Source of the DNA: Azadirachta indica
Lineage: Eukaryota > Streptophyta > Magnoliopsida > Sapindales > Meliaceae
Reading direction: 5' to 3'
Assembly: GCA_022749755.1 (NCBI GenBank)
Contig: CM040448.1
Location: 7,624,481 to 7,688,480 of the forward strand
DNA length: 64,000 nt
Shown: one piece after another, positions 12,094 through 22,615 of the stretch
How the letters are laid out: each line of letters opens with the position of its first letter
Position numbering within the stretch: the stretch's first letter is position 1
Made by a program: the position numbers and the translations under genes
The notes under the pieces: generated by a model
Told to the model about the DNA's origin: nothing
Seen by the model: only the letters and a program-made list of their open reading frames with translations
The model's database searches: none

Positions 12094-13188
12094 TGTTGAT
12101 ATGTGAAAATTGATCATGGGCCCGAGTCCAAGCCTAAGTCAAAGCCATGTCATTTTAGAAGATAATGTATGCGAAAGTGTAAGTGAGCTCAAGCTATTTT
12201 TTGGGACATATATTGTAGACCATGGTGTGGAAAGTTAAAGTAATCCAAAATTTGCCCCAAGTCAATATACTGTTCAATGCCTAGCCCACTTGAGTGGTAC
12301 TTGGGCTTATAGTATTCATTATATGATTAGGCTAACATATAAGGAACACAAAAACCCAAAAATTTAGAGGTTTTTTTAGCCTAAAAAACTTATTTTAATT
12401 AATCTACCGTTAATTAAAATAAGTATTTTATAACAAATAAAATCATTTAAAATAAGAGTTTTATTATAATTAGAATTAATTGCAATGAGTGTCTTATTAC
12501 AAATATGATTTTTAAACACCTCTTTGGCTACAATTAAATTACACTAATTTAATTCCTAGACAAAGTCTTGTTTAATGGGAGTTTAAATTACATTAGACTG
12601 AAATGACATAAATTAATCATATTCAATTATAACTCTACATCATACACTATACAAAGACAAAATGATTCCATATTAGGGCATCTATCATTTACCTTGAACT
12701 TCGCCTTGCTGCCGTATCACCTCCCTGCATGTTTTGATCTTAGCATTAGTTATTTTAGTCCTCAAAAACACCTTCTCCACACCTTAAGTTCATTAGATCA
12801 TATTTAATCGTATTAATACAACCATTATGTTTCTTAGCATTAATACTAGGACTAGCTTGGTCCCATACACACCTTGGACTCATAATCTGTGTTTCATGTT
12901 TTTTTTTCTTCTTTTTAAGCACCTTTCAAGTACCAAAGTAGTAACAAATCTCTCTATCCAAATTTGAGCCAATCTCCTAAGGTTGCAACATCATCACTCT
13001 CAGACTATCTAGTCCGATCTAAGAAAGTTGGTGCGTCTTATTCCTTATAACTCAGAAAAGAGGTGTGAAAGCTCAATTTTGATCTAGATGCCTAACAGTT
13101 CGAAGCCCACTGATAGCGATACAAGGCCTATACAAGCGATTAACCAATCACGATTCATCACATGGACCAAGTAGATTTCCCCTCAACA
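12094..13188 (+). repeat. 5' LTR of the gypsy element
   Basis: The segment starts TGTTGAT and ends CAACA, giving TGTTG/CAACA ends. It matches 39504-40653 along its length: shared landmarks include TATGATTAGGCTAACAT against TGTGATTAGACTTATG, CTTATTTTAATTAA, and the block near ATTAATACTAGGACTAG. Sequence after the end (TAGGCAACTTTACTAGAAAG) corresponds to ACGACTCCATTAGAAAG after the other copy and may be a worn primer site; I could not assign the tRNA. Confidence 0.75.
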
Positions 13189-13227
13189 TTATAGGCAACT
13201 TTACTAGAAAGTTTGGCTAAGATCTTG

Positions 13228-14629
13228 TGCTACAACTTAAAGGTTGTAACTCCCAAGTATAGGTTGTCTCAAGTAATAAAGTTCGAAAGTCCGAGTGTCG
13301 ATCCACAGGGAATATGTTATATTAAGTCTACAAGTCTAAAGGTCTAAATATTACAAATTCGAATATTCCAATGGAGTGAATTTGCTTATTGTCAAATTTA
13401 AATTCTATATTATTATATATTAGGGCATTAGGGATCCATTTTAATGATTTGTATAGAACTTATTCTTGATCTTTTTTTTTTAAAGAAAAATACAATTAAG
13501 AATCAAAAGAAGTGATCTTAATTGGATGATGAAAACAAAACATTTAAGCACAAAGAAATCAAAAGACTTACCTTTTAGTTGATAGTGAAAAACTATAAGT
13601 TGCCTTACTCTTGATATGTAGAAAATATCCAAGCATTCAATGTACCATTTGTTAACAATGAATCAAGGTTTCTAACAATTCAAAATCACTTGCAAAATAT
13701 AGTACTCAATCAATAAAAAGATTAACAATGAAGAATAAAACAAAAGATCAAAGAACAAAACTATAAAATCATCAAAAGTTCACCCTTAGCCCTAATTACG
13801 AAATTAGAAATACATCATTTAATTGAAATTTAAATTACAACAATAAAATAGAAATGGAAAACAAAACTGATCTCCTTCTTACTTCCACGTCTTCCTTTAT
13901 ATAGGTAAAACAAAAGACATTCCACATGTGTGAACATAATTTGGTCAATTTCCAATTAATCACGCTTTACCAACTTCCAACATATCTTTGACCATGAAAA
14001 CCACCGAATTTCGTAAAGCATCCTTCTTCAAAGTTGTAGGTGGATGACTCATCTTTCTAATGGTCCATATCTTGCTCTTATTTCTATTTTAGACCATGAG
14101 TTGTGTTGAAAATAGGCAGAGATGTTCAAGTCGCATTTCTCCACCGCCTTTCTAGAATGATAGCTCTTTTTGGTAACCGACCAGTTGAAATTTGAGAAGG
14201 TACAAAACACAAACAATTTAGATCCCTTTCTCAGCTTTGTAGATCACCCAACCATATAATTTTTTGTTACATATTTAGGGAGATACGGCCCAAATACGGA
14301 AGTATGTTGGGCTGGTTCAAAGATGCGCTTGAGTTCTGTTGAAGCCCAATTTCGTCTCATTAATTGCTCGAACTGGTCCAACCTTTGGCTTACAAAGTTG
14401 TGAAATGATGAGTTTATGTTTGTCTAGCCCAAGAATTGTATCAGTTGATAATTTGGATTGAAAGATACGCTCATTATACGAAACCTGCGCAAAACTAACT
14501 ATTTAGTCCAATTCATGTTTTACAATTCAATATAAAGGAATATGCTTCATTATTGGGGAATAGAAGGACATTATTAAGTGTAAATCATAATATTTCTTTT
14601 GATAAACCTACACTTTTAAACATTCATCA
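13228..14629 (-). mobile_element. Nested solo LTR, gypsy family
   Basis: On the plus strand the insert runs from TGCTACAACTT to CATTCATCA and is flanked by the direct repeat TCTTG (13223-13227 and 14630-14634), a perfect 5-bp target duplication. Internally it has GTATAGGTTGTCTCAAG and GTCGATCCACAGGGA near its left edge, the same type of motif as the LTR at 1884-3347, so it lies in minus orientation. The right part contains AAACCTGCGCAAAACTAAC and GGACATTATTAAGTG, which I recognise from plant gypsy LTRs. With no internal region left, it is a solo LTR formed by recombination. Confidence 0.85.
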
Positions 14630-14639
14630 TCTTGTGAGA

Positions 14640-15900
14640 CATAGTAGTCACGAGAAGTAAAAATAGAAATAGTGGCAATAATCAATCTAAATCTTCTACA
14701 TGTAGGATGACTACTCTAGCTTTTGCTAATGATCTTCGGTCAAATCATCAAAACAACAACCAAGACAATACTCATGCCAATGCCCTATTTACTATGCAAA
14801 CGATGCAAGAATGCACAAGGAAATGGAGAGCTTTGTACAGCAACAACAATAATTCTTGCCAACCTTTTTCATCATTAGACAACTGGAAATTAAATAATGC
14901 TTGAAAGAATTACACCAGAGGCTTCACGAACCAACCTCCATCAGATTCTTAGTTGCCAACAACACGCATCGACTTAATATCTTTCATTTAATAGTACATT
15001 CAAAGCCCTAACATACTTGAAATAGAATACATGCCATATACTCCTTTTTCTGAAGAAATGATGTGGAAATCATATCTGGAGAGTTACAAGACCCAAAATT
15101 TGTACTCTTTAACAAGAAAAAAGAAAACCTTAAGGAGCACATTACTCATTTCATTGATGCGCTCGTAATACACGCCTACAATAAGGAGCTAAGGCTAAGA
15201 GAATTTTCAAAGTCATTAACTGTCTGGGCATATTCTTGTTTCATTGCTCTACAATCAAGTACCATACAATTATGCCGGGATTTGGCCATGAAGTTTTGTC
15301 TAAAGTACTTTCCAAGTGAAGAATGAGAAACATTACTCTAGCTTCATACTAATAAGCAGTATTACATAGAACCTCTTCTAGATTTCATAAAATGATTTCG
15401 CAACCTCATGTTAGAGTGTCATGAACAGAATGAGGAAAAGAAGATTATAGAAATCTATGTTAATAACATGCTACCCAAATTCTAGGTCCATTTAAAGAAC
15501 CTCAACTTTGGTATCTTTACCAAACTTATAGAGGCCACAAGAAGAACCTCTCTCTTAGTTAAACACCCGTAACTGGAAAACCAAAGAAAGATATGTGATC
15601 TACATAAAAAAGAGAGATGCTCTATGAAATTCAAACAAAGACCAATCATATGGAAAAAGACCTCGAAGGGAGCTTTGGCTCGAATTCTTTATTCTCTATA
15701 GTGATGTTGAGCTCAAAGAAATCCCAAACGGACAAACTAAGGACGACCTATTCAAGATGTCATCTTTCTGCAAAGAAGTCCTAGAGAGAGACAAATATGA
15801 CCCTAAGTTCCATCACTACCATGAAATGATGACCCACAATACAAAGGATTACAGGTTCATCACAAATCTCATTCATAAGAAGATCTCAGAATGAGTATTA
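14640..15900 (+). pseudogene. gypsy gag, decayed
   Basis: The open stretch 15063-15326 reads GELQDPKFVLFNKKKENLKE then REFSKSLTVWAYSCFIALQS and CLKYFPSEE, which follow the plant retrotransposon gag pattern (DPK, KEHI, LREFSKSLTDRA, KYFP). An N-terminal Asn/Gln-rich part begins at 14707. Downstream, ARRTSLLVKHP (about 15530-15565) resembles the end of the gag core. Frames are broken by stops from 15327 onward. The neighbouring protease and reverse transcriptase complete the expected gag-pol order. Confidence 0.75.
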
Positions 15901-16309
15901 GTCTTTTCTCCTTAAAGGCAAAGTATAGACAGTAATCCGTACCTCGCTACAACACGACGGCTACTACATTCCTAATTAAAGTTACAATAGAAGCATCAAA
16001 GATGGCAAAGCTGCAAAGGTTACTATCTAACTACCAGTGGACCTTTCAAAACAAGAACAAAAAGAACATCCCGCGATAATGATGAAAGCCCTTGAATGAA
16101 ACCCTAAATTCATCTTCCTCTTCGATCAGTTGGATTATAGCCCCGATGCATGAAAAGCTGCTATAGAAGCACTTATTAAGTTCTTCGCGCAGTATGCAAA
16201 ACATTATGTCACTAAAGTTCGAGTCAATTGCTCATATTTAGAGACAACCAATGCCATCATCTTCTTAAATGAAGATTTGATAGAAGAAGAGTCAAGACAA
16301 TCGTAAACC

Positions 16310-17945
16310 CCTATATTTGGCAACTAAAATTAATGGGGTACCCATTAGAAGAGCTCTGGTAGAAACAGGGTCTTTCATCAATATAATAACTTTGCCAACA
16401 CTAAGAATAGTGGAAATCCCACTTGATTGAATCTCCGAAACAAAGCTGATGACATTTGCCTTGGAAAGAGTTTTGAATTTTCAAAGGGTTGTATTCGACT
16501 AGACTTGAGAGTTAGACCTTCTCAAACCCTAACACTATTTCACGTGCTAAATGTTGACATGACGTACCACATACTTCTTAGAAGGCCTTTGCTCAATAAG
16601 CACCAGCTTGTGGTTTCTACTTACCATTAGTGCATCAAAGATGTTGAAATGCAAGACTATAAAGATATCTGCCCACCCACCACCATTCAGCCATGCTGAA
16701 TCATACCTCATAGAGGCTCAATTCTACAATGATTTCACATCTAAAGATGAGAAAATTAAAGGTGTTCCTTTACCCTATCAAATCAGAAAGTCAAAAGATA
16801 AGAGTTAAGCAAAAGGAAAGAAGTCTTCCTAAAAAACGATCGTAACACCCACCGATCTTTGCGTACAAGAAGCAGTAGGTGGCTGCATCATAAACTGATT
16901 ATGACGGTTTATAGGATCCAACTATTCTTGTAATTTAGGTCTTGAGTTAACCAAAGAAAAAGATCTAATCTACACAAACACTAAAACAAGGAATAATAGA
17001 AGCACAAAAGGATAGAATAAAGACAAGATTCTTTTTGGCACCTAAATGTGCAAGATAAATCTTGTATAATAAATGAGCAACTACAAGTCGTCAACCTAAG
17101 ATTTAATCTGAATATCTAGGAGAAGGTCTCCATATGCATAAATTTAACAGTGGGTGAAAGGGATCAAATAATAGCACTATTAAAGGAATTCAAGACACTT
17201 TTGCTTAAGGATATAGCAATATACCTACATTGGATCCTGAAATGATCTATCACGCCCTAAACCTCTAGCTAGGATCAAAACCCATGAAATAGCAATGAAA
17301 GAACTACCTAGGAATAGAGGAAAAGATCAAAGAGTAAGTACAAAAGCTCATATATGTTAGGTTCATAAAACCTATCACCTCCTACTTGGTTAACCAATAT
17401 AGTTTTGGTTAAAAAGAAAAATAAACAGTTTCAAATTTGTGTACATTTTCGAGATTTAAACGAAGCCTTTCACAGAGATGAATTCTTAGTGCCAAATATA
17501 GACGTTCTTGTAGACTCCACGACGAGCTAAGGCATTTTACCATTCATGGAAGGCTTCAGTGGGTACAACTAGATCAAAATGGCACGTAAGGATGCTGGGA
17601 AGACAACATTTAGGACTCTTGTGGGTAATTTCTGTTACCCAACAATGTCCTTCAGGGTAAAAAACAAGGGAGCAACTTACCAGCATGCCATGACAATGAT
17701 ATTTCATGATATGATAGGAATAAAAGTCAGGGATCACATAGATGATCTTGTAATAAAATCAACTACAAAAGACAGCCATCTTTTGAACCTTGAAAAGGTT
17801 TTCATCCGATGCCAAGCGTGCAACCTCAAGATGAATCCTAAAAGATACGCTTTCGAAATGTTAGTAGGAAAGATCTTACGGCTCTTAGTGCACCAAGAGG
17901 AAACCTTCAAAGGAATACAACATATGATCTTAATCTTCCCACCTT
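16310..17945 (+). pseudogene. gypsy protease and reverse transcriptase, decayed
   Basis: Protease: KINGVPIRRALVETGSFINI at about 16325-16385. The catalytic triplet is ETG where the family has DTG. The C-terminal part of this region reads VLNVDMTYHILLRRPLLNKH at about 16540-16600. Reverse transcriptase: VHFRDLNEAFHRDEF (about 17440-17490), GFSGYN, IKMARKDAGKTTFRTLVGNF and HIDDLVIKS (about 17735-17765). HIDD stands where YVDD is expected. The frame is open at 17579-17947 but broken elsewhere, and the homology stops near GKILRLLVHQ. The enzyme would copy element RNA into DNA; both active sites are altered. Confidence 0.8.
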
Positions 17946-18214
17946 AAAGCCACCCATTCGTAGCAAACCCTTGAGCATTCAAATAATAATAACCTAGTGT
18001 TCTTTTTTAAATAAAAAAATCAATTTTTCACTAAATTAAGCTAAACCAGTTTCTCAATAAATTACCTTATACAATTAATTTATATATGCATTTGGTGTTT
18101 TTCTAAACTACATTCTCAATTTCTTTGTTGAAAAAAGATATAACTTTCTTATAAAATATAAAACCATTTTCGTTCAACAAAAAAAAATCACATTTTAAAT
18201 AAATAGTAATATCA

Positions 18215-19105
18215 ATTTTTATTAAATCAAAAGAAACTACTTTTTAAATGAGAGTTAATTTATTTTTTTTTATTAAATAAAAAGTATATTTTTTTTAAAA
18301 AAAGTAAAATTTTTTTAAAAAAAATTGTTTTCTTTACTATATTATAAAATTATTTTTTAAATGATTATTAAATTACTATTTATTAAACCAAAAGAAATTA
18401 TTTTGAAATATTACTTTTATATTTTTTATATAAAAAGTAATAATTAAATTAAAAAAGGATAATTACATTTAGATGTCTATTACTTATTTTATTTTCATAT
18501 TTTACTTAATTATAATTAATAGTGAATTCACATGAATGAGTACCAAACAAAAAAGATTGGAACCAGAAAAATCGAACAGGACCGAACTAGCCTGGGTTGA
18601 AGCTATTTAATTTGGCCATATATGTAATGCAGTCCAATTTCAAGTTTAATATAAAAAAATTTGAATTTTTGATTTGGTTAGGTTCTACACGAAATCAAAC
18701 CAGATTACATATAAAACTAGACTGAAAAGGTTCAGATCAGGTCGCTTTAATCTAGTTTTTTGGGTTTCGATCTTTTTTGTCCAGTAATTATTTACGTGAA
18801 TTCATAATTAATTATAATTAAATAAAATATTAAAAGAAAGCAAGTAACAATCATTTAAATAACAATTATCTTTTTTAATATTAATTATTACATTCTATTA
18901 GAAAATATAAAAGTAATATTTGAAAATAATTTCCACATCAATTATTTTTTGGTTGAATAAATAGTAATTTATATTTATTTAAAAATAATTTTTTTGTATA
19001 ATAAAGAAAAAAATTTTGCTTTTTTATTTTAAAATAATTTTACTATCTTTTAAAAAAGATATTGTCCTTTTGATTTAATAAAAAATAAATTAAAGTTACT
19101 TTTAG
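18215..19105. repeat. Large AT-rich foldback (inverted repeat)
   Basis: Arm 18215-18600 and arm 18740-19105 are inverted copies around a centre of about 140 bp. Paired landmarks are AATATTACTTTTATATTTT on the left against the reverse complement of AAAATATAAAAGTAATATT on the right, and AATTATAATTAATAGTGAATTC against GAATTCATAATTAATTATAATT. The centre contains GAACC-rich text. No protein is encoded. Part of the left arm overlaps sequence related to the 670-bp repeat. It may be a foldback transposon or a MITE cluster. Confidence 0.65.
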
Positions 19106-19775
19106 TTAGATAAGTAGTATTTAATTAATTAATCTAATCAATTAATTAAAACACATCATAGTATTAAAGTGACTAGTTATATGATTTATTTTTAATTCAA
19201 TCAATATAAATTACACATGCTTCAACGAATCCAATGTAATTCACATACAAAAAATAATCCATAAATGCAATAATTGTCATAGTGACTTTTCAATTCGAGT
19301 TATTATTAAATAATAACTTTTCATGTTTGTGATATATATTTTCAAGCATTGAGATAAATAAAAAGTTGTTGACATTTGCTTTCTCATTGATTATGTAAAA
19401 TAGTACAGATATGATAAGTTTAATTTAAAAAAATAAAATATTAGTTTTAAATTTTAAATTTTATAAGTGATATCTCTGTTTCTTAAAAAGAATTTGATTT
19501 TGAAAAAAATATATATAATATGTAGGAAATATAAATTTTAATTTAAAAGTATAAAATATCATGTTTATATAAAATCGTTTTCTTTATTGAAAAGAGAGAT
19601 TATTTTCTAATAAAATGTAAAACCGTTTTTATTCAAAGAAAAGAAATCACATTTTAAATAAGTAGTAAAATCAATCAAAATCACTTTTTAAATAAAAGGT
19701 AAATCTATTTGTTTTATTAAATCAAAAGTACAATCACTTTTTAAAAAGCATCATTATTTTATTTATTAAATGTAA
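19096..19775 (+). repeat. 670-bp AT-rich repeat, copy A
   Basis: This matches 20757-21424 in direct orientation across its length: CTAATCAATTAATTAAAAC, AGTATTAAAGTGACTAG, GTTGACATTTGCTTTCTCA, and the CACTTTTTAAATAAAAGG end. No open reading frame of note is present. The function and class are unknown. Confidence 0.7.
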
Positions 19776-20756
19776 TAAAACTAGTCCGTGTCGTGTCTAG
19801 TCCTTTTCCTACATTTGATTCCGTTCAATCTTGGAAATTATAAATTCCGAACTTTTGGGTTTGGTTCAGTATTTGAAAAACTTAGATTGAACTAGCCTGC
19901 ACTCACCCCTACTTCAAATCAATGTTAAGTATTATTTTTCTATTTTTCAATATAAAAATAATAATTTAAATTAAAAAATAATTACTATTTAAATAATGAT
20001 TACTCAATTAACTTTTCATATTTACCTTATTATAATTGATTGTGACTTACTGCATTTTTATATTTTATTCAATTATGGTTAATTGTGAATTCATGTGAAT
20101 GAGTACTAGACAAATAAGATTGGAACTCAAAAAACGGAACCAGAGTGGCCCGGATGAACCTGTTCAATTCGTTCCTATATATAATTCGATACGATTTTGG
20201 TTTTAACATAAAAATTTTAAAACTTTTTTCTGTTCAATTTCAGTTTTGATGAAAAAAATTTGAACGAGACCAATTTTTAATTTTTTTTTTTATTTTTATC
20301 AAATTAATAAGTTATATTATATTAATAAATTTGAGCACTATAATATCAAATTATATTTGTTGATATGTATATAAGTGTTGTTTTAGTTTTAAAAATCAAA
20401 TAAAAAAATTTAAATTAAAATCTAAAACCAAACCAGGTTGACTGGTTTACATCCTGTCCAGTTCTTTTTCGACATCCAATCTAGTTCGAGCTTAAAAATT
20501 ATAAACATGAAATTTTTTGGTTTGACCCAATTTTTAAAAAATTTGACCTGAACCGGTTGGTGCCCACTTCTGTTTAAAATCCACGTTAAGTATTACTTTT
20601 ATATTTTTAATATAAAAATAATAATTAAAATTTAAAAAGATAATTACTATTTAAATAATGATTACTTAATTAACTTTTTATATTTACCTTATTGTAATTG
20701 ATTGTGACTTTTTCCGCATAAAAGAGCAATAATTTAAGTAACAAAAAATAATTACT
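19776..20756 (+). repeat. Composite AT-rich repeats between copies A and B
   Basis: 19916-20050 and 20577-20712 are direct copies of each other (GTTAAGTATTA, ATTACTATTTAAATAATGATTAC and TGATTGTGACTT in both). Between them, 20110-20575 is a GAACC/GGTTTGG-rich block related in text to the centre of the foldback at 18560-18780. The piece GTGAATTCATGTGAATGAG at about 20091 parallels 18528. No gene is present. Confidence 0.55.
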
Positions 20757-21424
20757 AGTTACTTTTAGTAAGATACGTGGTATTTACTTAATTAATCTAA
20801 TCAATTAATTAAAACGCATAATAGTATTAAAGTGACTAGCTTTATGATTTATTTTTAATTATATGAATATAAATTACACATATTTCAAAGAATTCAATGT
20901 AATTCATGGAAATAAAATAATTCATATATGCAATAATTGTCATAGTAATTTTTCAATTAGAGTTATTATTTAATACTAACTTTTCACTTTTATCATATAT
21001 ATTTTAAGCATCGAGATAAATCATATATATTTTCAAGCATCGAGATAAATAAAAAATTGTTGACATTTGCTTTCTCACCGATTATGTAAAATGGTAAATA
21101 TATCATAAGTTTAATTTAAAAATGTAAAATATCAATTTAACTTTTACTAAAAAGTGATATCTCTTCTTTTAACCAAGAATTTGATTTTGAAAAAAATAGA
21201 TATAATATTTATAAAATATAAATTTTAATTTAAAAGTATAAAATATCATGTTTACATAAAACTGATTTTATTATTGAAAAGAGAGATATCACTTTATAAT
21301 AAAATGAAAACTGTTTTTATTTAAATAAATAGTAAAATGAAACAAAATCACTTTTTAAATAAAAGGCAAATATATTCCTTTCATTAAATTGAAAGTACAA
21401 TAACATTTTAAAAACCAACATTGA
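20757..21424 (+). repeat. 670-bp AT-rich repeat, copy B, cut by MULE2
   Basis: Direct copy of 19096-19775 with a short internal duplication (GCATCGAGATAAAT twice, near 21007 and 21038). It ends at the left terminus of the MULE at 21421. Its last 77 bases (21348-21424) reappear on the far side of the MULE at 26643-26719. Confidence 0.7.
21348..21424 (+). repeat. 77-bp direct duplication, left copy
   Basis: The segment TCACTTTTTAAATAAAAGG...CAACATTGA abuts the left end of the MULE at 21421. It differs from the right-hand copy at 26643-26719 by about five substitutions and no indels. Its last four bases, TTGA, are shared with the first four of the MULE inverted repeat. Confidence 0.75.
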
Positions 21425-21540
21425 CAGATACCCCCTGAGATTTAGGCAATTAGGCAGATACCCCCTTGAGGTTTTGCGAAAGACAAATACCCCCTGAGGT
21501 TTGACCAAATAGGCAAATACCCCCCGAAGTTAACTCTCCA
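21421..21540 (+). repeat. MULE2 terminal inverted repeat, left, four modules
   Basis: Built of four modules of about 30 bp, each holding a GAYAVATACCCCC-like core followed by a GAGGTTT-like tail (starts near 21421, 21451, 21481 and 21510). It ends GAAGTTAACTCTCC. The right repeat has three such modules. MURA-type transposases bind inside the inverted repeats, so the modules may be binding units; that is inference. Confidence 0.75.
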
Positions 21541-21968
21541 CCTATACAATCTGTTATCTTTTTGTAAAAGTACTATTTTACCCTTATACATTTAAAATTG
21601 TGTAAAAATACTATTTTGACCTTATACATTAAAAAGACACATAAAATGACCTTTTAAAACCTATTACTAATATATTATAATCAAAATAACTTCATGATTT
21701 CAAAATAATAAAATGAAAAATACATTCCTAATATTTATAAATTGCTTTTCTTCTTTATATAATTATGCATTCAAAAGTTTTATAATCTTATACCAAATTA
21801 TTAATTACAATAATTTTATTCTCATTATAATAGTAGTATACATTACAATTATAAATAAATTTAAAATGACCATAAGTGTACTTTCTTAGAGCAAACATGA
21901 AATGACCACATTTTTTTCAACCTAACCTGATAGCAAAATGACTACCAAAATACCTGACAATAAACTGA

Positions 21969-22150
21969 ACAACGAAATCTAACAACCATCAAGAATTCCA
22001 ACTTCAAACATAATAATACAATTGTCATCCAATTCCAAACCTGAAAGGATCACATTTGTTCAATATAACCTGTTACAACAAAATCTAACAACCATTAAGA
22101 ATTCCAACTTCAAACCTAACAATACAATTGTCATCCAATTCCAAACTTGA
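21969..22150 (+). repeat. Short tandem duplication in MULE2 3' region
   Basis: ACAACGAAATCTAACAACC at about 21969 and ACAACAAAATCTAACAACC at about 22074 open two copies with a 105-bp period. Both contain AAGAATTCCAACTTCAAAC and TACAATTGTCATCCAATTCC. They lie downstream of the transposase gene (minus strand) and have no coding capacity. Confidence 0.7.
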
Positions 22151-22615
22151 CAATAAAACAATCTTAAAAAAAAATACAAATACCCTACTAAGCTTTCATC
22201 ATCCAAGCATAATAATATCCACATTTAAGCATTTTCATCATCCAAACACAATAACACACACATTTAAGCATAACATCTAAGCGTCCAACAATGTCATCCA
22301 AATATAATAATAGTATATATATTAGGATCTAGGTAAGTATGTTCATATATAGGTTGCTAGTCATAAAACAACCTTGCAGAAACATGCTTTTGTTTTCCAA
22401 AAAACCAAAATGGGGCAACAAAAGCAGAAGCTTGTTTATGCCAAAAAATGATAAAAACTATTTTTGCAAAAAAATGAAGTTTGTTTCTACCAAAAAATAA
22501 AATTTGTTTCTTCCAAAAAAATATCATCCATCAAAACATATCTTCATGATTGTGAAAAAGGCCTAGAGTCAGTAATCCGAAGGTAACTCGAATGTGCAAT
22601 CGTAAGAAATTAAGG

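Larger units (their letters stand above)
12094..17945 (+). mobile_element. Ty3-gypsy retrotransposon with nested solo LTR
   Basis: A 5' LTR (12094-13188) is followed by a short leader, a solo LTR of another family inserted at 13228-14629, then gag (from about 14640), protease and reverse transcriptase up to 17945. Removing the solo LTR and one target copy rejoins a leader that resembles the leader after the related LTR at 39504-40653. This supports reading the two separated parts as one element. RNase H, integrase and the 3' LTR are missing, and AT-rich repeats follow directly. The gag and RT phrases fit the Tat/Ogre side of plant gypsy elements. Confidence 0.75.
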
